From assembly GCA_033807695.1 (NCBI GenBank), contig CM066302.1:1054001-1118000 (forward strand): a stretch of DNA of 64,000 nt. Direction: 5' to 3'. The notes beneath the pieces were generated by a model that was not told the DNA's origin, made no database searches, and saw nothing but the letters and a program-made list of their open reading frames with translations. Origin of the DNA: Daedaleopsis sinensis (Eukaryota > Basidiomycota > Agaricomycetes > Polyporales > Polyporaceae). Both the position numbers and the translations under genes were made by a program. This document shows, in pieces, positions 24,618-35,048 of this stretch (the stretch's first letter is position 1; each line of letters opens with the position of its first letter).

Positions 24618-25945
24618 CTATGCCACCATCTTCTTCAAGCTGGTAAACCCCTTCCAAGCGGCTGCGACTGTATCATTGATAGCGCGTTCGATGGGTTGCT
24701 CTGACTTCGCGCTGAGTCGCCAGCGGTACGTCGCAGGATTCATGTCCGATTTCGATTGCTGCCAGCGCGCAATAACGTCCTGAACCGATGGTCGCGTACT
24801 CGGATCGGCGCGCTTCATCTCCGCGACCAACGAGCCAAGGAACTCCATATCGTGGTATTTCTAGACAACGCATTAGCATATCAAGACACTCGCCGACGAT
24901 CGGACCCGCCTGCTTGAATTCCTTGTCGTAGACATTCCCAAGGGAGAATATGTCGACCTTGTAGGCATCGTATGGCACGTCGGAGGATAGTTCTGGAACC
25001 TCGATGTCCCGCCCGATGTCTCCGACGACGAATGAGGATGATTCCGGAGGAAAGCGTGTAGAGAGTCCGAAGTCGATGAAAAAGTACCGCACGGGATGCT
25101 CTGTGCGTGTAAGGCCAGTGATTCTGTGCAAGCCATCTGGCGTGTAGTTTCGTTGAACCGGGTGGTATCCGTTCGGATAGAGCGGTCGTGCATCCATCAT
25201 GATATTTGGACTGGATATGTCGCTGTAGATATATGTGAGAAAGGGACTCGTCCCTTTGTAGAGGCGCGTACCGATGCGCAACGCGATTTCTATGTAAGAA
25301 TGCAAGGCCCTAGAATCGCGTCAGTACAAAGACGGTCGTCATGGAATATGATAGGCACACACCTCTAATGTCTGATCCACGAAGTCGATGACCTCGCCTG
25401 CCATGTAGAAGGAGGGGTCGTTGAAAGGCCGGAGATAAGGCATGACAAGGAAAGACCTCCCCGAGTTGAAGGGATCCGGAAGGACATCGTAAATCGGTAC
25501 GCAGTGGTTCTGAATGTCGGGTAGTGACGTAAGGAATTGAGAGATTTGTATCTCTTCTGTGCTTTTCTCAACAATCTTAATTGCCACCAGGGCGTTATCT
25601 CTGCGACGCCTTGCATCCATAATTATGCTCTTCTATGTAGGGGTTAGAAAGAGTCTGATAGTGTGAATACGTGGTGTTTTGAGATGCATCGCCTACATTC
25701 AAGGATGTGATCGAATCCTCGCAGAAAGTCGGATCTAAGTTCGTCCCTAGCCAAGATGGCACCCAGCCGGGTGAGTATCGAGGTCTCAGAAGGTAACCGT
25801 GTTGCTGAAGGTGTGGTTGACAATCCTGCCAGTAGCGTTCCGCGGTGATTAGGCTGTAGGCGCCCATCTGGGTAGACCGAGCATAGATTTCGACTTCATC
25901 GTCGTTCAATCGGGGCAAACGTTTCTGCTTGACGGGGAGAAACAT
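24618..25945 (-). CDS. Kinase B of the divergent pair
   Basis: Closest to kinase A. Exons (transcription order): 25945-25697, 25632-25363, 25309-25272, 25222-24910 and 24860-24618, 370 residues. The kinase signatures match A (VAIKIV, HRDISSPN, FIDFGLS, YKVDIFSLGN), with the N-terminal LRPRYSPGWVPSW. The oddity is that the donor after exon 4 reads CAG|GCGGGT where copies A and E have CAG|GTGGG. If this GC donor is not used, translation runs on into a frame that destroys the C-lobe end (DPSTRPSVQD). It is divergent from P2, 537 bp apart. Confidence 0.75.
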
Positions 25946-26482
25946 CGCCTGAGCGCAGAAGAGAGAGCGGAGAACAGAGCTGAACACGCGCCCACGACGC
26001 GGTTGGGCAGAAAGCCAATAACGTGGGCGAAACGTGTTCTTGGGCGCTCCTCCATATATGGTAACTACGTTCGAGCGGAGCGGGACGCTCATCATGGGCG
26101 CACGAAAGCCGAGTCTCGGACAGTCTCCCAGCTGGCATACGTACACCATCCGGCCAGAAAGTCGACCACATACCCAGAGCCAGGCTTCGGGAAGCCTCAA
26201 GGCCTCATGTATGGGGTACTGCCCTCGAATCGATTCCGGTCGCGTATCAAAATGAGGGCAACGCTCACTACCAGCCTGAGGTAGATCATCTAGGCGTCTA
26301 CTACTACCTGGATTCACCCGAGTCCTCCATGCAGTCAGCGGTCCTCATGGCTCGTCCTTATAATGCTGAGCCCTGCAAGGGGAAGCTCCACGCAGACTCC
26401 CCTCCCACTTTCCGACCGGATCAGTCATACCCCCATCCCATACTCCTGATTCTCCCTGGCCGTCCAGAGCTGGCATTCTATC
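25946..26482. promoter_or_regulatory. Bidirectional promoter of kinase B and P2
   Basis: CCATATATGG lies at 26052-26061, followed by GGTAACTACGTTCGAGCGG, 107 bp before the kinase start. A TTATAAT box lies at 26358-26364, about 120 bp before the P2 start. The layout is the same as at A/P1. Confidence 0.55.
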
Positions 26483-27691
26483 ATGACACTGTCGGTATAT
26501 GAGATGATCGGCTTCGCGGCGAGCATTGTCAGTATCGTCCTCATTGTCACGCCCTTGCGCAACTGGGTCACTGGCTGCTTGCCCTCTGCCAGAATACGAG
26601 ACCTAGAGTCCCTCCTCTCTGAAACAGAAGGTCTTCTACGCTCCGCTCTCGAGGAGGGTACCATCGACTATGCTTACTATGAGGAGGAAATTCACGGACA
26701 CATGTGGCAGTGAGTCAACATGCGCCTCTGCCACGCAACCTCGCTCAGCGTCTGAACGTTTTCCAGGGCAAAACACCGGACGGACAGCCTCCGCGCACAA
26801 GTGTACAACATCAGGGGCTATCAACAAGAGCTCTTAGCGTGGTGCTCCGGCCTATCAGGTCGGATCACTTATACCATAGATAGACTGCAGATTGTACGTG
26901 GAATAATCGCTGTACGTTCGTCCGCACGGCATTCCTATCCTCCAAACGAGATGATGACCTAGTGGCAATCCAGAGAAGCAGTTCCGGAGGCAGGGACATG
27001 CTTGCGAAGATGGGTTGCACCACCAACCCGACCTTGGTGGTATACTCGAAAGGTTCGCCTTCCATCGGAAGTCTACATGTGATTCTGAGTATGCTCATCA
27101 TCAGTTCATGCAGGGTACATACCGCACCACGATCTGCCAATTCCTCCTCGCAGTGTCGTGGCGGCAACATATCCCGAGGTCCCCCATCCCCTCACGCCAC
27201 CTCCCGCGCATGCTCAGTCCACTGCTCCCTATCAGTATCCAGTCGCGACTGATGAGACCAGCTTGAAGACTGAGCACGCGGAGAAAGAGACGTCGTCAAC
27301 CACATGCCCCAAAAGCGCGACCATGCCCATCATCGGTGTAGGTATGGCACGCGGAGGGTGGTTCTCGGAAAAACGTCACGCACATCATGATCGAGGCGCC
27401 CTCTTCGGCGTGGGCCAGAAACTCGTCTCTCCTACCGATGTCCACCGCATCGCCCCCAGCCTGCCCGCATTGCCTCTCAAGCACCAGGGCATGTGCACGA
27501 GTCGCCTCCGAGCACTCACGGGCTTCTTCCGCGGCCCGGCCATGACGCTCCCGCGTCACACGAGTGATTTCGCAGCCCTAGGGCTGTCGGCGTCGCCGAA
27601 ATTCACTGGCAAGGATGCCAGGCACGGTGGCGACGCAGTCAATTGGACGGAGAAGGGACATGTCGTTGTCGAAGTCCGCTTGCCTGCTTGA
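26483..27691 (+). CDS. Partner protein P2 (unknown function)
   Basis: Exons 26483-26709, 26767-26911, 26974-27052 and 27114-27691, 342 residues. The N-terminal hydrophobic segment is YEMIGFAASIVSIVLIV. The shared blocks LLSETEGLLRSALEEG, MGCTTNPTLVVYS, LRALTGFFRG and MTLPRHTSDF are all present. It differs from P1 mainly at the N-terminus and in the exon 4 linker. No disruption was seen. It pairs with kinase B, whose intron 4 donor is altered. Confidence 0.75.
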
Positions 27692-28169
27692 TGGAACTTG
27701 GTGCGGTTTGGGAAGGCGGCTCCGGAATCCGGATCCTGCTTCGTCCGCCGCTGATCTGTTGCATATGCGTCATGACGTTTACATATGTACGCGTCTTGAA
27801 CGAGGACTTATCTTCTCTGCTACCACTTATGCTTTTCCTGCCCCTCTCCGTACGCATCGTGCCCCACTGCGTATAGGTACGCGTGTATTTATAGTAGCCC
27901 GTCTGTCTCCTTCTGTCAGTACTCTTGTGTCATTGCGATGTTGTTGTTCTTGTACGTTAGGTCTCGAACGTCTGTGAAAAATACGCAGATGGCTGTTGTA
28001 GTTCTCAAGTAGAATCTGAGGAGCATTCGACTTCGTGGCGTGCCTGCGAGCGGCCCGGGCGGCTGCTTGTCCTCGACGACGCTGAGCCCGTGGTCGTTCT
28101 CATCGTAGCCAAGGCGCATAATCGGTAACGTACCTTGTTCATGTCGGAGGGTCGAAAGTCAATTGTAAA
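27692..28169. other. 3' flank of P2
   Basis: Copy of 18937-19414. No gene seen. Confidence 0.5.
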
Positions 28170-28625
28170 CGCCTAGCTGAGTAGTACGGGCGTAACGTTT
28201 AACGGCCTCATCGCTCAATACAATATAAGATGTCGAGGTACTCGCTTTCCGTTGACAGAAGGAAACATCGCCCCGAGTGCAAGAACTTCTAAGAAGAGAG
28301 AGAGGGAGACGAGATGATGGCAGCCGGCGCGCTCGGGACGGTTAGGTGGGAAGAAGACAAGAGCGTGGAAATGTTGACGCCGCGCTGGTGATTGTCTAAA
28401 AAAGGTAAGTACGTTTGGAAGGATCAGAACGCCCATCTGCTCCTCCATCTCCCCGCTCGAGTCATGCAGCGCGTATTGCCTCCGCGCCTTAGACGTCTCT
28501 ACAAAAATCGTGTTTTCGACTGTTTGCACTCCCAGCTGGCACGATACGTGTTCCGCCGATATCATGCTCATTAGTCGGCGATGCGGCGAGTGTCGATGCA
28601 ACTTGAAGGTTCCTTTGGAAGTTCG
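28170..28625 (-). pseudogene. 5' relic of a kinase D-type gene, unit 2
   Basis: Nearly identical copy of the relic at 19415-19870, with the same early stop after MFPSVNGKRVPRH. The loss of the kinase body therefore predates the duplication of units 1 and 2. Confidence 0.65.
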
Positions 28626-28852
28626 ACACTGAAAGTATCCGAGATGTCGCTACTTACTACTAGGAATTTGACAGCAACACCGTAGCTGTGAGGTCATCGG
28701 GATGAGTCCTCGTCCAATCCCTTCCGCTTACTCACCTACAGGCTACTCACAGACAGCTCAGAACCTCCGAAGCCGACGCCTCGGAAACCGAAGCTTCGGC
28801 GAGGCTGACTGGTGCCGACGATGCTAGCGCTGACTGATCATGCCAAGTCATA

Positions 28853-29785
28853 TCAGCGAGCCTGTTCACTGCGACTAAGGCTGTGCCGATCGCTATGGAT
28901 CCGCGGAGGACCATGACGCTCCCGCCGACGCTGCGGAAGAGCTGGCAGTAGGCGCAGGCACGACGCTCTTCGTCAAGAACCTGGCGTTCAGCACCAGCTG
29001 CACCACCGCGGAGAAGCTCACTCAGGTCCTCTACCACCTCCCGGGCTACGCGTTCGCGCGGGTCCAGACGAAGCCCGACCCGGCACGGCCTGGGACGCAG
29101 CTCAGCATGGGCTACGGGTTCTTTGGGTTCAGAACGTCGGACGAGGCGCGGCGCGGGCTCAAGAGTATGGAGGATCTGGTGCTCGACGGCCACAAACGCG
29201 GACGAGGCCGAGGCCGCGGACAAGGACAAGGAGCAGGCCAAGGCGCGGACGACGAAGATGATCGTGAAGAACGTGCCGTTCGAGGCGACGAAGAAGGACA
29301 TTCGCGAGTTGTTCGGGTGCGTATCTCGCTGTCTTTGTCATTGTCGCAGTATTCGCGTAGCCGTGCCTGACCGAGCGTTCCCCCCACATACAGGGCACAC
29401 GCGCAGCTCAAGTCCGTCCGCGTCCCGCGCAAGTTCGACCACCGGATGCGCGGTTTCGCGTTCCTCGAGTTCACGACGCGACACGAGGCCGAGCGCGCGT
29501 ATGCGACGCTCAGGCATACCCATCTCCTCGGGCGGCATCTCGTGCTCGAGTGGGCCGAGGAGGGCGAGGCGGACGTCGAGAAGCTGCCCGAGAAGCTGCC
29601 CGAGAAGGCGGGGGTCAGCTTGGGAGGGGGTGCAGAGGGGCGGAAGAGGAAGCTGGACCTGGGCAATGGGGATGGAGATGGGGACGATGACGTTTGATCA
29701 TGTTCTTGACCGACTACTGAGCGGTGGTCTCGTACCCAGACGTGGCGAGTACGAGACCAGTGAGCGGCAGTGTTTACCCCCTTTT
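28853..29785 (+). pseudogene. MRD1 3' fragment, unit 2
   Basis: Covers MRD1 from about 14030 through the stop codon (GDDDV then TGA, ending 29697) and its 3' flank to the sequence TTTACCCCCTTTTTGG. The intron before the last exon is still present. A deletion of roughly 26 bp near 29192 (after GHK) shifts the frame between RRM4 and RRM5. There is no start and RRM1-3 are missing, so it is not a functional MRD1. Confidence 0.8.
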
Positions 29786-31011
29786 TGGCAGGTTCGACAA
29801 GTTGAGACGTCCCTTTATACGCGCATGGAACGCAATCACCAGATCGGAGCGTCGACAAGCCCCTCCAACGGTCGACAACTCGCGCGCGGCCCGCCCGCAA
29901 CCTGAGGCGCGACTCCCGCCTGAACTCATATACCAGATCATCGACAATCTCCACAACGACAAGGATTCGCTTCGAGCATGCTCCCTAGTCTGCCGGTCGC
30001 TCGTTTCGTCTGCCACGGGGTTCCATCTGTTCCGGACCATCCTCATCAGAGATGACAACTACAAGCGCATGCTCTCGCTCTTTGTCGACACTGCTCCCGA
30101 GCTCGCCCTCTTCTTCCGCAACCTGACACTCGAGCATGGCGAGATGGACGAGACGTTCAAGCATCTCCAGAGAATCATGGAGGGCAAGGAGGCGAAGTCT
30201 CTCCTCCGATCATTCGTCCATATCATCGTCCCGCGGACGAAGAATGTTCAACGTCTAACGCTAAAAGATGTCCCCCTCGACAACTCCATCGTCGACATGC
30301 TGGCGCCCCACCTCTCCCAACTGGACACACTCTCGCTCTTCGACTGAAGTTGGTTTCGATGCAACGCGGATCTCGACAAGCTAGTCAGCGACCATCCTGC
30401 CATTCACACCATTCGCTGCGGATGTGTGTCCTCACTCTACGGCTTCTCTCCACCAGATGCAGACGAGCACATCGGGAGTCCACTGGCCCTGCAGCAGCTG
30501 AAGATCACGGAGGCATACTCGCCCTCTCCACTTACTCTCATGCCTTGGCTGGTCACGCACTGTAACCCCGACCACTTCATATACACCGTCTACCGCCTCA
30601 GCCAGGTTACGAAGCTCAATCAATCCATCATCATGATGAAGCTGGAGTCGCTCAAACATCTCCATATCATCTTCTACCGCTGGCGCCACCCAGGTATGTG
30701 GAGCGCGCTGCTGTACTCTTCCGGTGCTAATAGATCTTTTGGACATCAATAGATCTTCATGAGGCGGAGACCTCACCGGAGGTGCTCTCCCTCTTTCCGC
30801 ACCATCCACCCTCGGTCACCACCCTCACCGTGGACGGCAAAACCTACATGATGTACCTGGTCATTGCTATGATGGGCCACCTCGATCCTCACCTGTTCGT
30901 CAAGCTTCGCACCATTAATCATGACTACGGCGGCGCTCACACAAGCTATCAGGCGATCCCCACCACAGCCTATACCCAATTCGCAGAGTTGACTACGAAG
31001 TCGCGTCCGTA
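29786..31011 (+). pseudogene. F-box protein gene, 5'-truncated and with an in-frame stop
   Basis: F-box proteins link substrates to SCF ubiquitin ligases. RLPPELIYQIIDNLHNDKD, then LRACSLVCRSL and HLFRTI, make a recognisable F-box, followed by leucine-rich stretches (VQRLTLKDVPL, LDTLSLFD). An in-frame TGA at 30345-30347 interrupts it, and the same frame reopens at once (WFRCNADLDKLVSDHP) and continues across an intron (donor at about 30693) to a stop at about 31011. The 5' end abuts the MRD1 3' flank copy at CTTTTTGG, with no in-frame ATG before the F-box. The last codons lead into the aminotransferase. It is present only in unit 2. Confidence 0.7.
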
Positions 31012-32588
31012 GCGGGCGACGACCCAGTCTCGACGTGGCGCTCCCTCGGCCCGGCTCACCCACCCAGCTCCTCAGCTCGCCCCAAGACGACGCTTCCACG
31101 AAGCTCTTCAGAGCATCTTTGCAATACGGACATGGAGCCGGCCTTGCAGACACGCTCCGCACCGTTACCGAAATCAACAACTGCTACCACACCGCTCCGA
31201 ATCATGTCACGACTATGACGCTTGGGAACGCGGATGCCATCGCGAAGGTCTTCCGGATGCTCGGCGCTCCGGGAGACCACTTTCTTGCGGATGAGTTTAC
31301 GTTCGGTCCGATGCCTATCGCCGCAGAGGCGCATGCGGTCAAGTGGGTCCCCGTAAGGATCGATTCTGGCGGGATAATCCCCCAGGAGCTCGAAAGAATC
31401 TTGGACAGCTGGAACTACAGGCGCGGGAAGCGGCCGCATGTGCTATACACGGTTCCGTACGCCCCAGAGCGGATCTTCTGTGTCCCCCAGCTCACTGCGT
31501 GCTCACACAGGTGCGGCCAAAACCCTACTGGATCTACTCTCAGTGAAGAGCGCCGCTCGGCGATATACGCGATTGCCCAGAAGTACTATTTGATTATCGT
31601 GGAGGACGGTCAGTTCCTGCAATACGATCGGCCGAACAGCGAGCCACCATCCACGAACAAGCCTCTCCCTCGATCCTTTCTTTCCCGAGACGTAGACGGC
31701 CGGGTGATCCGCATCGACAGGTCAGCATTCTGCCCCGCCTCTCCATTCGCGCCTGACATCCCCTCTCCCTCCCTTGCACCACGGTCGCCCTCGAACGAGA
31801 CAGCTTCAGCAAGATCATGGCGCCTGGCCTGCGCCTCGGCTGGATCACCAGCACGCCCGCCCTGCACGCGCACCTCGTCAAGCTCGTCGACCTCTCCACG
31901 CAGAACCCCTGCGGCCTCCCGCAGCTGTTCGTCACGCACCTGCTCGGCCCGCGCGGCTGGCAGCTCGACGGCCTCGACCGCTGGCTGCGCAGCCTCCGGC
32001 GCGACTACCAGCGCCGGCGCGACCTCTTCCTGCAGCTCTTTGCGCGCGAGGTGGACACGGCGTGGGCGCGTGCGGACGTGCCCGAGGCGGGCATGTTCGT
32101 GTGGATCGAGGTGCTCGTCGAGCGCCACCCGCGCTTCCGTGCGGATCGCGGCTTGGAAATGGCAGCGGATGATGCCCGGGCGGGTGAGGATAGAGATAGA
32201 GGCAAGCTGAAGGAGAAGGGCGCGGACGCCGATGCGGAGGAGTCCGAGTGGGCCATCGTCGGGTCCGTCGCGCGGACCAATGCAAAGGAACTCATGGAGG
32301 AACTGTTCGAGGCGTGCCTTGCCGGTGGTCTCATCCTGTGCCCTGCGTCTGTGTTCATCCTCCCGAGCGACTCGAGCTACGACGAGGAAGGATCGGTGCA
32401 CATCGACGACGTGAGCTCCGTCCCTTCAGTCTCTCGCTTTCATGCGTTCGCTCATCTGACGAATCAAGCGTTCGAACTTCCTCCGCGCGACGTTCGCTGG
32501 GTCGGCGGAAGAGACTATCGCTGCCGGACTGCCCATTTTCGGTCGGGTCCTGAGGAACTTCTTCGCGGACGCCCCCAAGGAGTCTTGA
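31012..32588 (+). pseudogene. ARO8-like PLP aminotransferase, unit 2 copy (defective)
   Basis: Exons inferred: to 31456, 31511-31720, 31804-32410 and 32469-32588. It keeps GQNPTGST, SFSKIMAPGLRLGW and an in-frame last exon (acceptor AAG, then SNFLRATFAGS). Relative to unit 1, 73 bp are deleted between 31616 and 31617. This removes one intron and the DPYY of EDDPYYFLQ, a motif that carries cofactor-contacting Asp and Tyr in this family. The frame stays open as EDGQFLQY. The N-terminal domain is absent here too. Confidence 0.7.
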
Positions 32589-32959
32589 TCCTGCCAACAC
32601 GGGCGACGGCACTGCGGGGAACCTAGTGTATCAACGTTCTATCTAAGGTATATTCGTACAGGAATCCGTCCCATACAATGAGTGCTATGTAGTCTAGAAT
32701 TGTGCGTGTCCTCCTGGCCTGGCTACCGGTAAGTACATTCAAAAAACCCCAGTTGAGCGCATATGCTAGAACAGATTGTCCAAGCCGCGCCGTGTACAAG
32801 TCTACAAAACGATGCGTAATGAGTGCACGGAAAACAAGATGCTGATGCATGCAAGGTTGCGAAACAACGAAAGTTAGGGTTACCAGCTATTGTCTGTCTT
32901 GTGAGAGTCGTCGTATACGTCAGGGGGCGTCGGTAAGAAACCACAACGCACGCCGTCCG

Positions 32960-34573
32960 TCACGCAGTGGCGGCCGACCGACGCCCCGCGAGGCTCCGCA
33001 CGACCTGCCGCCACGCCCGCCCGATCGTCGACCGCCTCTCCTCGACCTTCTCTTTGGCCTTAGCCTTGTCCCTGTCCTCGCCCCCCGCCCGTATGACGGT
33101 CCGAGGCAGCGCAGGCTCAGAGGCGAACGCGGCTGCCGGGCGCGCAGCGGCATACACCGCCGTGTGGTGGAGATCCACCGCGGACTGTCCAAAGTACGGT
33201 CCCGGGCCATGCAGGCTTCTCCGGTCTGGGGGGCCGCGCACTTGAGCTGCTGAGCTGCTAGCGGACGCAGGGGAGGGTGCCGTACCGGAGCGTGCGCTAC
33301 GTGCGGAGGCGGAGATGGATTCGCGCGCCCTGCCCTTGCCCTTGCCCATGCCCATGCCCATGCCTTGACTCTCGCCACTTCCAGTTTCCTGCTGGTCCGT
33401 CTCCCCTGCGTCCTCGACGTGTACCGCGAACACTCCGACGAGGACGTCTTCAATCCGCAGGTGGACCGTGTGCGGATTCGCGAGCACCCCAAACTCGTCG
33501 TGCGGGAGCGAGACGTCGCTCGCGGACGTGCCCGGGCTGCGCGTCAGCCCCGGCGTCTCGCAGTCCGCAGAGCTCGCGGACTCATACGAGGACGCGCGCG
33601 AGCGCATGTACGGGGCCGTGAAGGACGGGAGGGGCTCCGGCTCCGTGGCCGGCAGAGCAGCCGCAGCAGCAGCAGGGGACGGCCCCAGACGAGCACCCGC
33701 GGGCGAACGCTGGCCAACTGCGAGCGACGACGGACCCGGACCCGCGACGGGGCTGGACGCGGTGCGCGCGGGCATGTGCGCGCGGACCGCGCGGGGGTGC
33801 GGGAGCGCCTGGAGGGACTGCGCGCGGGCATGCAGCGTGGCGGGGGTCGGTCGGCGGCGCGCCTCGCGTGCGGACACCGGCAGCAACACATCTGGCGCCT
33901 TGAGCCCGAGGCGGCTGAACGGTGGGGGCGCGGCCTGGCTCAGCCAGTTCTCCTCGGGGTTGCGCGACGTGGACGGGCTCGCGCGCACGGGCGCGCCAGT
34001 GCGCGGGTCGATCTGGTCGAACACGCTCTTGCGGCGCGTGGCGCGGGTCTGTGCGTCTGTGCTGGGCACAGTCGGGCGCGGGGTCCGCGTGCTCATGGTC
34101 GAGAGCGTGGAGAAGGGGCGGACGGAAGGTGCTTGCGAGAGACCGCCACGCGACCTCCGAGCGGGCTCCCCGCTTTGCGTCCGTGTGGACACGGCGGGCA
34201 CGGATGCTGTAGTGCGCGCGTGCACAGACTTCGGACGTACACGGACTTTGACAGATTGTCCGGAGGAAGGCTCGGACTCGGTGCTAGAATTGGGGGAAGG
34301 GAAGCTGAGGACGCGAGATAGAACCATCCCGATGGAACGTCTCTCCGGCTTGGTATCCGCGGCATGGCTGCCTTGCGATGCCGTCGTTGAAAACTCGGCG
34401 AGCGGGGAGAGATGTCTGGTGCCACCACTGGCAGTGGATGGGGCACTCACTGTATCGGCTAGAGTGAGGGGCGAAGGTCGAAGGGGACGCGAACGGCGCG
34501 GTGGGGAGATCTGAATCGCAGCAGTACTAGGGTTGACTAGTTGACTCTCGATGTGTGATCGTCCCTGGTACAT
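32960..34573 (-). CDS. Ser/Pro/Ala-rich hypothetical protein (537 aa)
   Basis: Single uninterrupted ORF with no recognised domain. The composition is low-complexity, with many Ser, Thr, Pro, Ala and Arg. Less biased stretches are SVFDQIDPRTGAPVRAS, NPEENWLSQAAPPPFSRLG and VHLRIEDVLVGVFAVHVED. The C-terminus is basic (STIGRAWRQVVRSLAGRR). The first roughly 20 codons overlap sequence also found downstream of MRD1 (14912-15003), so the present start may come from the duplication junction. The unit 1 copy is frameshifted. It could be a regulatory or cytoskeletal protein, and expression is unproven. Confidence 0.55.
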   Translation of the reverse strand: MYQGRSHIESQLVNPSTAAIQISPPRRSRPLRPSPLTLADTVSAPSTASGGTRHLSPLAEFSTTASQGSHAADTKPERRSIGMVLSRVLSFPSPNSSTESEPSSGQSVKVRVRPKSVHARTTASVPAVSTRTQSGEPARRSRGGLSQAPSVRPFSTLSTMSTRTPRPTVPSTDAQTRATRRKSVFDQIDPRTGAPVRASPSTSRNPEENWLSQAAPPPFSRLGLKAPDVLLPVSAREARRRPTPATLHARAQSLQALPHPRAVRAHMPARTASSPVAGPGPSSLAVGQRSPAGARLGPSPAAAAAALPATEPEPLPSFTAPYMRSRASSYESASSADCETPGLTRSPGTSASDVSLPHDEFGVLANPHTVHLRIEDVLVGVFAVHVEDAGETDQQETGSGESQGMGMGMGKGKGRARESISASARSARSGTAPSPASASSSAAQVRGPPDRRSLHGPGPYFGQSAVDLHHTAVYAAARPAAAFASEPALPRTVIRAGGEDRDKAKAKEKVEERRSTIGRAWRQVVRSLAGRRSAATA

Positions 34574-35048
34574 TGGGAGCTTTTTGAGTGTTGATGGGTT
34601 TGAGAAGTGAGGAGGCTGCTGCTGCTTGTCCTCGACGACGGTGAGCCGCGCTCGTCCCCCCTACGGCTGCGCGTTGGACCTCCTTGACTCGGACGTTCTT
34701 TGCCAAGGTGTAGCCGTAGACATTGCTAGGGTATGGAGGCGGTGACTACGCGCCGTTGATAAGAAGGAGGACGGGCTCTTTGAAGGCTGCGACGAGTCCG
34801 AATGTCTCCACGACAGAAAGACGGCATGGCACGTCTTAGACTGCGGTTCAACTCTGACGAGTTAAAGCAATATACAACTTTTATTCTGCGCAACTGAGCA
34901 TCCTTGAATAGTTAATAGCACGAGAGCACGAAGAGCAGATATCGAGAGCAACTCCGACAATTCCTATCGTATTGTCAGCGCAAGAAGATGAGTGGATCAG
35001 CGACATAAATATCACTTAATCATCACAATATGAAGCGACCAGTGGCTG
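34574..35048. other. Junction between repeat units 2 and 3
   Basis: Near-identical to 24149-24617, including the kinase 3'-flank repeat. No gene seen. Confidence 0.5.

Noticed and set aside
33365..34514. Long plus-strand ORFs opposite the Ser/Pro-rich ORF
   Set aside because: Arg/Gly/Ala-rich antisense readings. The minus-strand frame is longer and less biased, though neither is proven.
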